Below the pieces are notes generated by a model. The model was not told the origin of the DNA. It did no database searches and worked only from the letters and a program-made list of their open reading frames with translations. A stretch of DNA of 64,000 bases from Mesodorylaimus sp. YZB2_4. Taxonomy: Eukaryota > Nematoda > Enoplea > Dorylaimida > Dorylaimidae. The stretch lies in NCBI GenBank assembly GCA_030248295.1, contig JASANH010000626.1, positions 1,116,001 through 1,180,000 of the forward strand, given 5' to 3'. Shown here in pieces: positions 46,301-58,762 of this stretch (positions within the stretch are counted from its first letter, which is position 1; each line of letters opens with the position of its first letter). The position numbers and the translations under genes are program-made.

Positions 46301-46819
46301 CAAAAAGTTGGCGGCCGAACTCTAGTATTTTTGACCCCCCCTTCCCCCCCCTCCCCACAGGTTTGCACTTGCATGAACACAACACGTGAGCCGAGATTAT
46401 CGGCGTAATAAAATCCCTATAAGACGGCAGGGCAGTTTCTAGCAAACACATCGTAGGCCTACGTACCTTTTATAGATCACATGTCTGCCAACGATTTGAC
46501 GCTGGAAGGTTAGCGGCATTGACGACGAATTTGCTGCAGCTGCACCTCGCCTGGTCTTTCCCGACTCCACAATCATCAATTTATCCGATTCTAGAATATC
46601 AGAGACCAGCTAGAACACTTTTATCAATGGACCGACTTTTTCAAAATCAAGAAATTGTTTCTGCGTTCAGGATAACTTCAGAGTCCAAGAATTTATTACT
46701 ATACAGTACAGTAGGCTTACAGTAGGTATCCAATCATTCAAAACTGTTTAAACTTTCCGTATGTATAGGCTACCAGAAAGTTCTCCCAACTCACCTGAAT
46801 CCTCTTGTTGTTCACTCAT
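43380..46819 (-). CDS. methyl-CpG-binding-domain protein with AT-hooks (MeCP2-like)
   Basis: Firm exons: 45868-45536, 45482-44098 and 43907-43380, all in phase; a likely first exon is 46819-46795 (MSEQQEDS). A further exon may lie between about 45870 and 46020. Exon 45868-45536 encodes the MBD: SSDGSKLRSLAEARRYF, a loop, then SQFDFSPP, which follows the MeCP2/MBD pattern (GKxFRSKxELxxYF...FDF). Several AT-hooks follow: RGRPKR at the end of the MBD exon, RGRPKR again early in the large exon, KGRPTRRRR and RRGRKPN. The remaining roughly 600 residues are disordered, Ser/Thr/Pro-rich, with an Asn/Gln/Pro-rich C-terminus. Predicted role: nuclear, binds (methylated or AT-rich) DNA. Whether methyl-CpG is recognised cannot be told, since the key residues are in the poorly resolved first half of the MBD. 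Confidence 0.75.
46124..46171. repeat. perfect 48-bp palindrome
   Basis: The two 24-bp halves are exact reverse complements with no spacer, centred on agatct (46145-46150). It lies in the 5' intron region of the MBD gene. Cruciform or RNA hairpin formation is possible. No protein site is recognised. Confidence 0.95.
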
Positions 46820-47158
46820 TTCCGATGTAATCTTTGCAATAAAGTTTGTAGCTAAAATGCACGGCTAGACTTTACACTGTTCATTAATCTAAGCAATGTC
46901 TCCAAGTTCCCAAGATGCCCGCGTCCATTACTGAGGCTACGTTGTCATAAGCAGGTGCAATCAGGGACAAAAAATTGCGGGAGTTTGAATTTCGAAAAGT
47001 GAGAACGGCCCTTGCTCGACTCGTGCGAATGAGTCAGTTTGCCTGTACGATGAATTGGTCAAGTTGCGATAAAACATGACAACGATTTGATGGTATTCTT
47101 TGCTCATGTACGTAAGCACAAGAGTGATGGCCATTTCTACAGAACATCCACAAGTCGC
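46820..47158. other. intergenic, no gene recognised
   Basis: 5' flank of the MBD gene and 3' flank of the Cys-loop receptor gene, both on the minus strand. Confidence 0.5.
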
Positions 47159-49536
47159 TTATGCCTGACCAGTCAAACAAGTGATCATGACCAATATGTA
47201 CAGGATCAAGCAAATTATGAACATGATATATTTGAGCATTCGAGCCACTGGTGCCCACTGGCATTTCGCGCTGGCACTTGCGGCGGGCTGTTCCTTCTGT
47301 GCGTCCATGTTGACTGCGCCTTCTTCGCCCATCTTCGTTTCGTCCGTGTTGAAGCCGACGCAGGGCAGAACGCGTTCAATAATGCTTATCAGTTTCAGCA
47401 GGAAACGGGGTGGAGGGAGTGACCGATTCAGATTGGCCAAAACTAGGAGCAATGTCGTCGCCACGACGATCAAACAGGTCATGGCCAGATTAAAACTGTA
47501 ATATTTCACTGAAACGGGGGCTGGTTAGCTTAGGATTGGCACTGGACAGCCCTGTTTATCGCTGGCCAGTGTCTGGTGGGTGATACCTCGAGCTGTCTCT
47601 ACATGCAGGGGCCTCTACTGTACAAAGGAATGCTGGAATAACGCCCAATCACGGAAGCATGCGAGCTAACTTACATGCTCCAGGCACCTCTCCACTGGCT
47701 GGTGGCAACTGCGATGTCAGGGGGTACAGCGCCAAAATCTGCAGCGTCAAACTGGCTACCAGCAGCATGAGCTGATTCCAGAAACTGCCGATCAAGAAGG
47801 AGGTTAGAGTCAGAATAGCTGTTATGACGGCTGGTCCAATGATTTGGGCTTGGGCGTAGGACGAGTCGCGCTTGAATCGGACACACACGTCCAAGTTAGT
47901 CGACTCGATATTGAATGGGTCGCGTGCCCAGTCCGCCAACACTTTGACGGTGTACTTGCTCTCCACCAAATCGATGCCGCTCATTTTCCATCCAGCCGGA
48001 TGCGTTTTCAGTGCTGAGTTCTGGGCTACCATAGTGGCGTCGGGGTCAACAGCGAAGCGCACTTGATAGTAGCGTCGATCGTCCAGCTTGAAACAGCAGC
48101 TTTGCTGATCGAAGGGGAAACCTGTATAATCGAAGTCACAGATGGCATTGAATGTGTAATCGGCCCACATGTACACTTGGCCAGTGTAGTTAGATGCCAA
48201 CACTTTGCTCGAGACAGTTGCCGGAAGGGCTGCGGGTCTGAAACAAGATACAAACAGTCGCTTGATTAGATGCCTTTACGCAATCTGCAATTTTCGAAAT
48301 CGGGCCAGGATTATTGGGCATTCAGCCGTAATCGACACATGCCATTACACCCTTGCGCGGTCACCATTGACTGCATTTGGCCCATCTAGGTCGCGGTATG
48401 ACGTTTTTAAAAACTCGCCTAATTTGGTCTGACAAGTTAGGAATATGGAACGAGGTTCAAAGACCCACTTTCGCCCGGAAGTATGGTCAGATATTGAGTG
48501 CTTCCTGCCTTTTGCCGCCGTGAACTTACGCATTGCTTTGGACGAGCTGTGGCGTCCACAACTGAATCCAATAGAAGTTCAACCAACTAATCCCCCACTG
48601 AGATCTATCCCAAGCGATCCTGCTGTCGTTCCACGTCTGAAAAAGTACCTGGTGGTTTGATTGCTATAAAAAAAGGAATGTGATGCAAAAAATGCGGTGC
48701 AAAACTGAAAGGGTTGGGAAGCAGACGCCCACTGTGGCAATTACATTTTGCGTCACACCTCCCACCTGTCACCTGCTCAGCAATTTCCAATCATTGCTTT
48801 GCTTCGAGAACGTTCGACTAACAACCTATACGCCCTCCCTAGCATTATTGTTACAAACTGGTTAATGTTATCGCGCAAATCTCAAAAACAAATTGGTCTG
48901 CCCTTTACACAGGTTTAGTGTCAACAACTGTTGAATGCCAGGGATAATCATCTACTCACGAACTTGGCCCATGCTCGACTTACCAAAACCAATTTACCGT
49001 GCATACGGACGAGTTGCTTGACTTCGTCCTAAATATACAGAAGTGCTTGCTGAAATATTAGTGAATGTAGGATAGTGGAGAAAAACTTACCACTTCCATA
49101 TGGTCGCAGGAGAAGGACTTGACTAATATGTGGTTGATAGACAAGTTTCTGGTGGCACTGGCGTTGTTAGCATCGTATTGAGAAGCCAAAAATGCTCTGA
49201 GCTGCCAGGCTTTTTCTCCTGCAGTCAAGCATTTGACATGCGATGCAAAAGGCACTATGAGCCACTTACCTCCTTGACAGCTCTGACAGGACCTGCGACA
49301 GTTGGACATCATCCAGGCCGCATTGCTCTGGCATTCTCCTTGACTAGCCCAAACTGAGCATTTTGGATCTAAGTCTGTACATGAGCCAGTCGCTTGGCTC
49401 TGATCGGCAAACAAGGGCGGGTCTGAAAGGGGCGCGTGAGCATAGCTTTGACTTGGGTGCTCTCTCTAAAAACAATCTGACCTGCGGAGACGGTAGTGAC
49501 GAAGAGGGCGACAAGTGTTAGCCGAAATGGTCTCAT
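47159..49536 (-). CDS. Cys-loop ligand-gated ion channel subunit with N-terminal ShKT domain
   Basis: Seven in-phase exons: 49536-49482, 49422-49270, 49218-49091, 49028-48984, 48636-48530, 48237-47675 and 47508-47159, total 466 residues. A signal peptide (18 residues) is followed by a six-cysteine ShKT module at residues 33-67 (Cys33, 40, 49, 60, 64, 67) encoded by its own exon. Then comes a nicotinic-type ligand-binding domain with WNDSRIAW, the Cys-loop Cys196-x13-Cys210 (CDFDYTGFPFDQQSC), M1 (IIGPAVITAILTL), M2 (LMLLVASLTLQILALYPL), M3, a short loop and M4. No vicinal Cys pair is seen in loop C, so it is a non-alpha type. M2 looks cation-channel-like but the flanking charge ring is unusual (FWNQLML). 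Ligand unknown. Confidence 0.9.
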
Positions 49537-50599
49537 GGTTAGTGGTCGGCTGAGGACATGGACGAGTTTGGTCGAAATTGCAATTGCGATCCGAGCCACA
49601 CAGTCGAGTCGAGACGCGTCTGTCCTGTCGACACTCGACTTCGACTAAAGGCCGTCGGCTGACCCGAGTCAAAACTGCGGCTTTGAGAAACCGGCGCACG
49701 AGTCGTAACGTCGCCAATCGCCTTTTAGAATGCGTTTTCGGAATCAGGTTTCAAATCAAGGGTAGTAAGGCGCGGTACGATCGTCAGGGGGGCCAGGACC
49801 TAGTTTCCAATGAAAGAAATAAAACATCGCTCCAGTTTTCTACAGACCTGGAAAAATATACACATCTGACTTGCACTCCATTTTCCAAAACGCTATCTCC
49901 AGCTGGCACTGAAGTTGTCACTCCCTAAACTAGGCACACCGCGGTGTGATTGCACGCGCATATTACCATCTCATTATCTGTGTCAAAAGAACATGCCACT
50001 CTCGCATGACAGATGCCGCGCTGAATTAGGGTTTTATCACCAAGTTGGGACAGTTATGATTGACCTCTGGTACAAAGTACTTGGCGACACTGTAATCCGA
50101 ATTCCACTTCCAAAGGACTTACTTCTATGATGCCTGATCCTTGATATTAGTTCATTGCACACAGACAGACAATGGAAAAATACAAGCAAGCATCGCACAA
50201 CAGTCCTACAAACGGCTACTTGACCGAGGTGCCTTGATTCTTGACGAGCAGGAGCCCTGTCCCTTCAATTTACACGATTTGTGCAGCCTCTCGTGCATCT
50301 TTACCACCAGTACTTGTGCTGACACAATCACTTCACTGAAATCAGCTCTGCGCAACTATCCTATGCGTCATTCGCTTACCGTACTCCTACGCTCTTAGAT
50401 GTATCCTCCCTCAGAGCGGAAGCGGCACTTCACACTGCACCCGCTAGGCCACCATACAGAATAAGTCAATCATTGAACTTAACTCATGTGCACCTCACTT
50501 CCTTTGCTCCCGACCCAAGCTGCCGCCGTCTGAGCGGATTTACGCTCCTTGAACGCGTCTTAGCGTTCGTAGCCTTTTATTGTCTACGTGTTCCGTTTT
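49537..50599. other. intergenic, no gene recognised
   Basis: 5' flank of the Cys-loop receptor and spacer towards the adhesion GPCR. No supported exon or RNA gene. Confidence 0.45.
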
Positions 50600-51907
50600 T
50601 CGATGACCGCTTCAGTGGACCGTTCAAATCGGGCACGTGCGCGGGTCCGAGCAGCGGTGGTTTTGAAGCTTGTTTACGGACGCTAGCCATGGTCAAGATG
50701 AGGTGTGCCAAGGAGGTGCCACTTTTCGCATTTTCCACTCCGCTTCTTCGCTCATTGACAAATACCCAAACGACTGGGCGTCCCGAAACCAGCTTTTTGC
50801 CCCTTTTCTGATCCGTGAAATGGTTTCAACCAAAGGCCACGACGTGCTGGCAAGGAACTGGTCAGGTAGGTATTAATAGGTTTTTGAAGGACAGTTGCAA
50901 TTTGCTTCCGCTTTGTTTTACCACAACGACTCGTCAGCGACCCACACTCCTATCCTTGAGCACTTGATGACAAGACAAGGACAAGTTCGCTGGCTTCACG
51001 CTTATGTGCCAGTACATTTTCCTCAAAGACATTTGTCATTGATGGATCGAGGTGGTCCCTTTTGTAGAATTTTTCATTTGTTAGCATATTTGACTTTGGC
51101 GTGGGTGCAAAATCGTCTCATTGACGTCTGTCGATTGAATTCCTGGAAAACATAAAGAATCCAAAATAGTAGCTATTTGCATGTTTTGGTATATTAAATC
51201 TTACTTTCAGACTAATTGCTTTCAGCTGACTCCTAGTGTTTCTCCACCGAGATCATCTTGCAAGGCAAGATCTCTCTCGCTGGACCAGCCTAAAGAAAGG
51301 TGATGAATTAGGAATAGAAATAGTGCACAACGTAACAGGGAATACATTGCTTTTTAGGAGAGTGCTTTGAAATTAATCTCCCTGAGTTCTATCCAACTCT
51401 TCGAGGCCAGAATTTAATCTATTTCTGACGGTCTCTGGTTGCCTCGTTTCCCGGCTTTTACGACAGGATGGTGATTTTCGTGTTTCACTTCCTGACCATG
51501 CGGTGTTGCGTGCCGACAATTTACAAGCCAACTGGTTCAGTTTCGTGATAAGGAGTGCAGTGTGCTGAGCTTTGACGATCGTGCATAGTATCCCTGCAGG
51601 TTTCTATTCTAGGTGGGAGATTATAGGGATGACGGGGTTTTTTAGTCTTTTCGGTGAGTTTTCGCCGATTCGTTTCCCAAGTGGCTGTACATGTTCTTGA
51701 ATGAACCAAATATTCTCCAGCCTCCACACAAGTTGCTCTTTCGGCTTTCGTTTCAAAACGCAAACAAAAGCGGCGAGAATGCTAACGTAGACACTACCTA
51801 CATACTCGTTCTTAGTCAGATCCCTGCTGTTGGTTAAACAGGACCCTGACTAGCTTTCCGAGAAAATATCTTCACACGCCTGTATCCCGCTGCTTTTCGA
51901 ATTTCAG
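50600..51907 (+). other. possible 5' exons of the adhesion GPCR
   Basis: Several uninterrupted stretches next to good donors could be ectodomain exons: about 50680-50867 (ends NWS before a GTAGGT donor), about 50880-51155, and about 51440-51590 (contains FRVSLPDHAVLRADNLQ, cadherin-strand-like). They could not be linked into one phase-consistent model, and no start codon or signal peptide was identified. Confidence 0.3.
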
Positions 51908-54900
51908 GCCTGGCCATCGACAACTCGTTTCTTCTGCCATCCGACATGATAACACTGAATATCTGGGTCCGATGCTAGTTTGTACAGCGATGAGATCAAT
52001 TGGTGTGCTCATTTTTATTGCGTCTTTCTGTGCAGGTGGGTCCGTAGGCGATGTTTTTTGTGGAAAGGCAAATCGAAAAAAGTTGAAGGCAGGTTAGCCC
52101 CGCCTTCGTTTGATTAGAGCAGGATGATCCTTCAAAGTGAGAGCTTGTCACCTCCCAGATCCTCAGCCAAAACTTTACTGGCAAGTCAGCTTGAAAGGCA
52201 GTCTGTGCTCACTCTTGAGTTATTTTTGAGGGCTTGTCATTCCCAGCACCTCAATATTCGAAGGTCGAGTACACGAAGATGCCCCAATCGGCACTGATGT
52301 GACTTTACATCCCGAATTCGAGTTGACACTCCGACGATACAGGGGATGTCTGCTCCGGGTGTTGAGCTTATCGTTAGACGGAAATGAAAAGTTTAAGCGC
52401 TCACAGCCGGAAGGCCAAACTGAGCGGACTGTGGACAGTCAGTATTTTCAATACGACACTTTCAAGCTGACTCTGCATACCGTACTCCCTATCGATCGCC
52501 GAGTGGGTGAATATTACGAAGTGCCCATGGCAGCGTTTTGCGCTGGAGATAGCGAATCTGTGCAGTGGTAAGAATGGCATCACGTGCTGGCTCGGGACTC
52601 TATAGTATTGGTGTATCTTTTAGGATGGTCATCGTTCGCGTGTCCCAAATCAATCGTTACCCTCCCGTTTTTGACCACCGGAAATACACGTTTCGAATAA
52701 GCAAGAAAACACAGGCTGGATCTGTTCTGGGGTCAGTGCGGGCCCAGGATTCGGACGTGGTCATATACAATGCATTGATCTCGTACAAACTGGTCACTGG
52801 GGAGGTCATAGGCCAATCGACTCAACGCTTTTATAATCTAGATACGAAAACAGGGACTGTTCGACTGGCAACACCGTTGGCTCGTATTCCTACTTCCAGT
52901 GTCTCAACCCCATTTCAAGTGGAAGCGTGTGATTATGGATCGCCTCGGAAGTGTGACCTGACAACGGTCAAAATAGAGATTATAGAAATTGAAAGTAGGC
53001 CTGGTTGCTTAATGAATACAGGTCAGGCGAGAAGATCAAACGTGTTCTCACTTACTGTAGGTCCAGTCAACGTCACTGTCGTAACGTCTGATACCAAATA
53101 TCAAATCGTGTGCTGGTCACAGCCGCCCATGCCGATCGTGCCGGATCATTATACGTTGCACATCGAAACCATCTACGGCACTGGTGCTAACCAAAGTGGG
53201 CAGATCAGAAGCAAACAAATTAGGGCACAAGCCAGAAATAGCAGCCGCCTTTGTGCCGTTATCGATTCTAAGGAACTACTTGATAATCGATCAATTTTTA
53301 ATCAAACGACACTCCAGTACAATATCCGCGTTGTCACCCATGTGGTGGACGACGAAGCTACCAGTGAAAGTCTTGTAGTCGTGACAAATCAGAGTAAGCT
53401 TTTTCGTCATTTCATGGGAAAAAATACCAACCGGCCATCTTTCAGAAACATTAACCTGCAATGGCTCCTGCTTGAACAACGGAACGCCCGCTTGTGAAAC
53501 TCATACGAACGCAACTCTGCCTGCTACACAATTTTACAACGATGGTCAGCCCTATTGTTTGTGTCCGACCCGCTTCGATGGCAATCTTTGCCAAAATGAA
53601 CGTGAGCTAGTCCTACTTTTTGTGGCCCACTCGCTGTACGTATGGTTGTCTCCGTTTCAGGTTACTGCGACAGTATCACTTTGCAATCAGCTTACGGACA
53701 AGTTAGTTGGAAGCAGGCATCAGTTGAGACAGTGGTCCAAGCCAAGTGTCCATACGGTCCAGATTCAGCGGTCATTTCGAGAAAGTGTTCCTGGAACTTT
53801 ACGAGAGGCGCAGCCGTTTGGAGCGCCCTTTCGGGTTTGGACGAGTGCCGTACTGTGGTAAGGGTATTACGGCCCGAGTAGGCACGATTTCAAAAGCGCA
53901 CGTCTATTTCTCAGGACCATTACTTGGCCGCGACGTCCATTGGCGGTTTGAATATCCCATGGAACCAAACCACTGCTAAGCAGGTTCTTAGCACGCTGTC
54001 CATGTTAGAGCAAAGTGGCGATGCGATCGTGAAAGATAAGCGACTGGCTGACAGAATGATCGATTTTATCAATGCCACGATCGCCATGGATTTTAGAAGG
54101 GTGCCGGAGAGGAAAGAAATGGGATCGAGGTATGGGTCGATTGATTTCTGCTATCAATGTGCGAGCTGGTCGAGCACTTCATTTCAGGATAAGGACGATT
54201 TTGACCTCCTATGCTGAAAAGGTGCCATTGGCGCCTGGCGAGTCATTGATCCTTCAAAGTGATAATGTAGTGGCGGCAGTAGCCAAAGTGAAACTTGGCG
54301 ATACACCGGTTCCAATGAAAGTGGGAAAGGAGGTATGAAAGGAAGTAGGGTTGCTGATGCCCCTATCCTCCACCATTTTCCCGTCAGACCTGAGACTTTT
54401 TCTTTTCTAACTGCCTGCATTCACTACGTCTGTTTTACAGGCCACCTTGAACATACCCCGCTGCGTCGTAGATCAAGCAGCACTGTCCATTTCCGAGCCT
54501 CGAGTTTCAGCCATATGGCTGCGTGATGACAAGATTTTCAGTTTCGACGACAAAGCCAAGAGCTTATACGATCACAGTCAACGTGCTGTGCTGATCATTG
54601 TGGTTCAAGGACTAAAGGCCGAAGAGGAACTGATCGAGCCAGTCTCCTTTTCCTTGATGTCCCCGAGTGGTCCAGCAACTCGTCCTCGGTTAGATGATGC
54701 TGCCACGTGCGTGTACTGGCAGGATGGAGGTATGCTGTAGGATGCTGGAAGAGTAGAAAGTGACTGGCTTCATGTTTTCTCTTGAATAGAATCAAAATGG
54801 AGCAACCGAGGAGTCAACACCGTCAATGTCGATACAGCTAATGGTCTGGTCCATTGTGAGACCAGTCATTTGACCGGATTTTCTATACTCTTGGTAAGAT

Positions 54901-56408
54901 ACTCTGACATTAGGCGTACATTTTTAATTCGTGGTTTGGTAGGGGATCCCGCAATGAAGTATTTTACATTCGTGCAGTGACTTCTTACACTTTCTCTGCG
55001 TGACATCGTAATCTTAGAAACCGATTTCAGGATTTCGAGCCTGGCGCTAAATTGGACCAGGGGCATCGTAGGACCTTGAATCTGCTGTCATGGATTGGAT
55101 GTGCTTGTTCAATCATGACCCTGTTTATTACCATTGTTACCTACTCAGTGTTTCCGTAAGTGGGCCCCTTGAACATCTACTGTGGTACCTGCCTGTCGTA
55201 ATCCTATACTTGCTGCTTCCAGATGCCTCCATCGAGACCATGCTGGCAAGGTTTTACTGAACTTGTGTACATCAATGCTTTTGCTGAACATCATCTTCAT
55301 TCTGAGTTCTGTCCGACCTCTGCTACAGTATGCTTACGGCACGTGCGTTGGAATCGGCGTTTTGCTCCACTATTTCACCTTGAGCACCCTCCTGTGGATG
55401 GGAGTGGAAGCGGCCAACATGTACCAAATGCTGGTGCAGGTGTTTGCGTCCACGGAACGGATGTTCATGGTCAAGCGCTGTATCGTGGCTTGGGGTGAAC
55501 GGGTGTAGCTTCACATGGCGAGGATAGGATCACTGACAAAATCCATTGCAGGTGTACCTCTATTGGTGGTGCTCGGCACCGTCCTTTCGAACACCAATCA
55601 CTATTTCGATGGCGATGATTATTAGTAAGGAGACTTCCATTCCGTTTTGTATGACCATTGGAAGAGGTTCGTTTCAGCTGTCGTCTGAGCTCCTACTATC
55701 CATCCATCCAATATGGAGTATACCTGGCTCCGGCGTGCGTCATCCTTTTGATCAACTGCATCGGCTTTGCATTTGTTTTGAAAGTGTTGACTCAGACCAA
55801 TGCATCTACATCCATTGCTAAACCGAAGACTTCTCAAACGGGATCATTCGTCAAGTATTCTACGCTTTTGGCTCAGGTAGGTGAATTAATGTCCGATTCT
55901 GGGCTTCGATACAAATCTTTGCAAACAGGTTCGAGGAGCCTTGAGCGTCATGGTCTTATTGGGCATTACGTGGGTATTGGGCGCATTCGCCGTCGGCCCA
56001 GTCCGCTTGCCGTTCATGTACGCCTTCTGCGCACTGAATTCGCTGCAAGGCTTTATCATTTTCTTGGTCCGATGCTTATGTTATGACGAAGCTCGACGCG
56101 CCTGGGGCATGTTCCTGCGAACGGGAAAATTGAAACAACAACGAGGTAAATCAGCCATCGATAATCGCTTCTCAGACAGCAGGAGTTCTTCGAATCAACG
56201 CGCCCGAAGACCCAACACTGGGAGCTCAGACGTGTCCAATAGACCATTAGCCACGTTTCGGAACGGCGAAAAGTCAAAGAAGATGGGAATCGCAGAACGG
56301 GATGGAAAAAATGGCATATCAACGAGCGAAACAGAAACCTCGTTGTTACCTCGTTGTTGGAAGTACATTGATGAGCCGTCCACACCGACTGCTGGTGGTG
56401 GTTTGTGA
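51908..56408 (+). CDS. adhesion GPCR: cadherin repeats, FN3-like, EGF, HRM, GAIN/GPS, 7TM (CELSR-like layout)
   Basis: 5' incomplete. In-phase exons: 51908-51977, 52247-52567, 52624-53393, 53446-53601, 53661-53857, 53915-54129, 54188-54332, 54441-54729, 54790-54893, 55031-55155, 55223-55494, 55552-55624, 55678-55876 and 55929-56408. Domain order: end of one cadherin repeat, a second (VHEDAPIGTDV), a third (YPPVFDHRKYTF, FYNLDTKTGTVRLA), an FN3-like segment, an EGF module (CLNNGTPAC...CLCPTRFDGNLC), an HRM (AYGQVSW...CPYGPDS), GAIN and GPS. The GPS retains CVYW and SHLTGFSIL, so autocleavage at HL/T and a tethered agonist are expected. Seven TMs and a Ser/Arg-rich tail follow. Cadherin+EGF+HRM resembles Flamingo/CELSR, but laminin-G domains are absent from the part seen. 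Confidence 0.88.
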
Positions 56409-58762
56409 CAAATGTAATGAGAGTCTGTTTACTGTAAGCGCAAAGAGTGTCGTGTTCTGTTCAACTTTGCACTTTGCAGCTCTCACTCGTATGTATGTTA
56501 AGACCCCTTATGTAAAAGAAGTTGCACATTTCCATAAGAAAACGTAGCGGCTGCTCGTTAAATCCAGAAAGAGACGGCTCTTTGATTTGGTTGAAGGCTA
56601 CTCGAGATCATTGGGCGACAGTGATGAGACTGTGAAGGCAGGGAAACTATGCTTGTGTAACCAAGGCTGGCAGGCGTAGGAAGCATGTGTCCGACCGAAG
56701 TCGGCGGGACAAAAACTCTGATTGGGGCGGGCAAGTCTTGCGACTATACCTACGGCTGAAACATCAACCCGAGGGTTAACGTCTCCCAGCCAGGGGAGAG
56801 TATTGATTACTCTCTCCCACTCGCCATGGCCCACCAGGCACGAGGGTTACACTTGCATCTCACTGTCATTGGCCCATGTCCGACACCAGCTCACTATGTG
56901 CATCCCACTCAAGGTGTACATAGTGTTTCTTCCTGTTATACGCATATGCTTGAGGGGCGTCTCATGTAACTTTTTACCCCGTGCATGGCATCGTAACATG
57001 TACCACGCACGTTAGGGTTGGTGGCTGGGTTCGTAAAGTCTCTGGATACATTAGTCTGAGGGCTCTGTTGTCGAACAAAGCCATGTACCGCACTTCGTGC
57101 AGCGAAGTGGAAGGTAGCTTAGGCCGTGCATCTAACTTTAAGCCCTTTGTTCGGTTGCTAAGATCTAAGCGTAACCTAGGTGAGCAGTCGTTAGCCACCC
57201 GGCCGATGACAAGACCATGTGCGATCAAACTCACGGCTGAACATAAACAGCCATATTGATTCGAATTCCTAGTTCATACTGCGCTTATTTTCGACTGGGG
57301 AATGGCGGCAGTTGCGAATGCTTTATAAAAAGTAGGTTGCTTATCGCTTGATGGTAAGCCTTGTCTTCATTCAATCACCCTGGCTTCTGACTTGTGCTCG
57401 TGTGCCTGTCTCAATTTATACTTACACTGTGCGTGTATAACTGTGCCACTATTTTTAGATGTCCTAGCCACTTCGCATAGCTCACACAGTTCTCTGCAAC
57501 GATGAAAAAACGCAGGAAAAAAGATCAATGCAGCAACAGGGTTAGCTTGACTTACGATTTGATTTCCCTCACATATTAGTTCAACAAGTATCTAGTGGTT
57601 TTAAACAAAATTTCTTCGGCTCACTGCTGACCATGCTTAACTGTTTCGCATCGTGTGCCTCGAGGTCCGATTGAGGCGGCTGACGGTACCAAGCTCTCAT
57701 CATGGCTGTGATCGTGTACAAAGTTATTTATGGTTATTTATTGTGTATAATAGTGCATATTGATCGATATTAGGCATCTCTCATCCTTTCATCTGTGCAT
57801 TAGCGTGTCTCTGGGCTGAAAATGTTTGCAATGTCCAACTTGGTGATTTTCTGTGGTGGATACCTTGGAGTGTTGCGCGAGTAGTCGAATGTAATGGAAG
57901 ACGTAGAATTAATAAAATATCAATTGCTCTCGCTTGGCGACCATCTTTTGGACGAGCGTCCTTGAGGGCGTTGTTCATATTTTTTACGTCTTCTTCAATG
58001 CCCATGCGGCGTGTGTTCTTAGATCCGTTTACGAAAAACTGCCTTTGCCTTTCTCGTTCCTAGATCAAAAACTGGTCGTAGTCTTGTTTGAGAGGATGGA
58101 AAAAGCAAAGGCTAATACGCGCGACCAATCTTTGGGAGCTAAATTACTGTGCCCGTCTCGGGTGCTCACTGGCAAAATCCGTTAGCCTCGGAGGAGCATA
58201 AATCAAACGACACACGTCCTCGTGTCCAAAGCTGGTTCCCCGTATTTGGGTTGCCGTCTTTGCCCCTGGCTCCAAAAATGGTTGACTTTTCGGGGATTGA
58301 TTTTCTTTCTACGTTCTACCGTCTGCCGTACTCCGACTCGTGGGGCAACGTAGGCGTTTGCGCCCCACGGAATCGAAATCGAAGGCGTATTTGCGGCTTT
58401 TTCGTAACGACCCGTTGCCGACTCCTTGGCGCGCTTCCTTTGGGATTTCTGCTACCGACAATCACGGCGCGTCAGTGCAGTTTATCAGCTCGAAAAATAG
58501 TCGACCGAACGAGCTCTCGATTAGGCATCAGCCAGCAGGAAGTCCTAGCGGTGACTAGTCACCATAGATCGCTCTCCTGAACTTGTCGCTGCACGGGATC
58601 AACCAACCAAGGCCCAAGTTGCAACTTCCGTCCCGACTTCAGTCACAGTTTGGCGGTGCGGCCGCGAGGACATCAGCCTTTGACCAAGGTGATCATTATG
58701 ACCACTTTGCAATCTCGCACAGGTTGAGTACGGCCTAAAGCCCATGTACGCTGTGATGTGCA
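56409..58762. other. intergenic, no gene recognised
   Basis: About 2.35 kb between the adhesion GPCR and the DEG/ENaC gene. Open frames at 57934-58185 and 58149-58580 have no domain or splice support. A small stem-loop (cacttcg / cgaagtg) lies at about 57090-57110. Confidence 0.45.

Noticed and set aside
58149-58580. 143-codon open frame upstream of the DEG/ENaC gene
   Set aside because: No recognisable domain, low-quality composition and no splice continuity with the channel.
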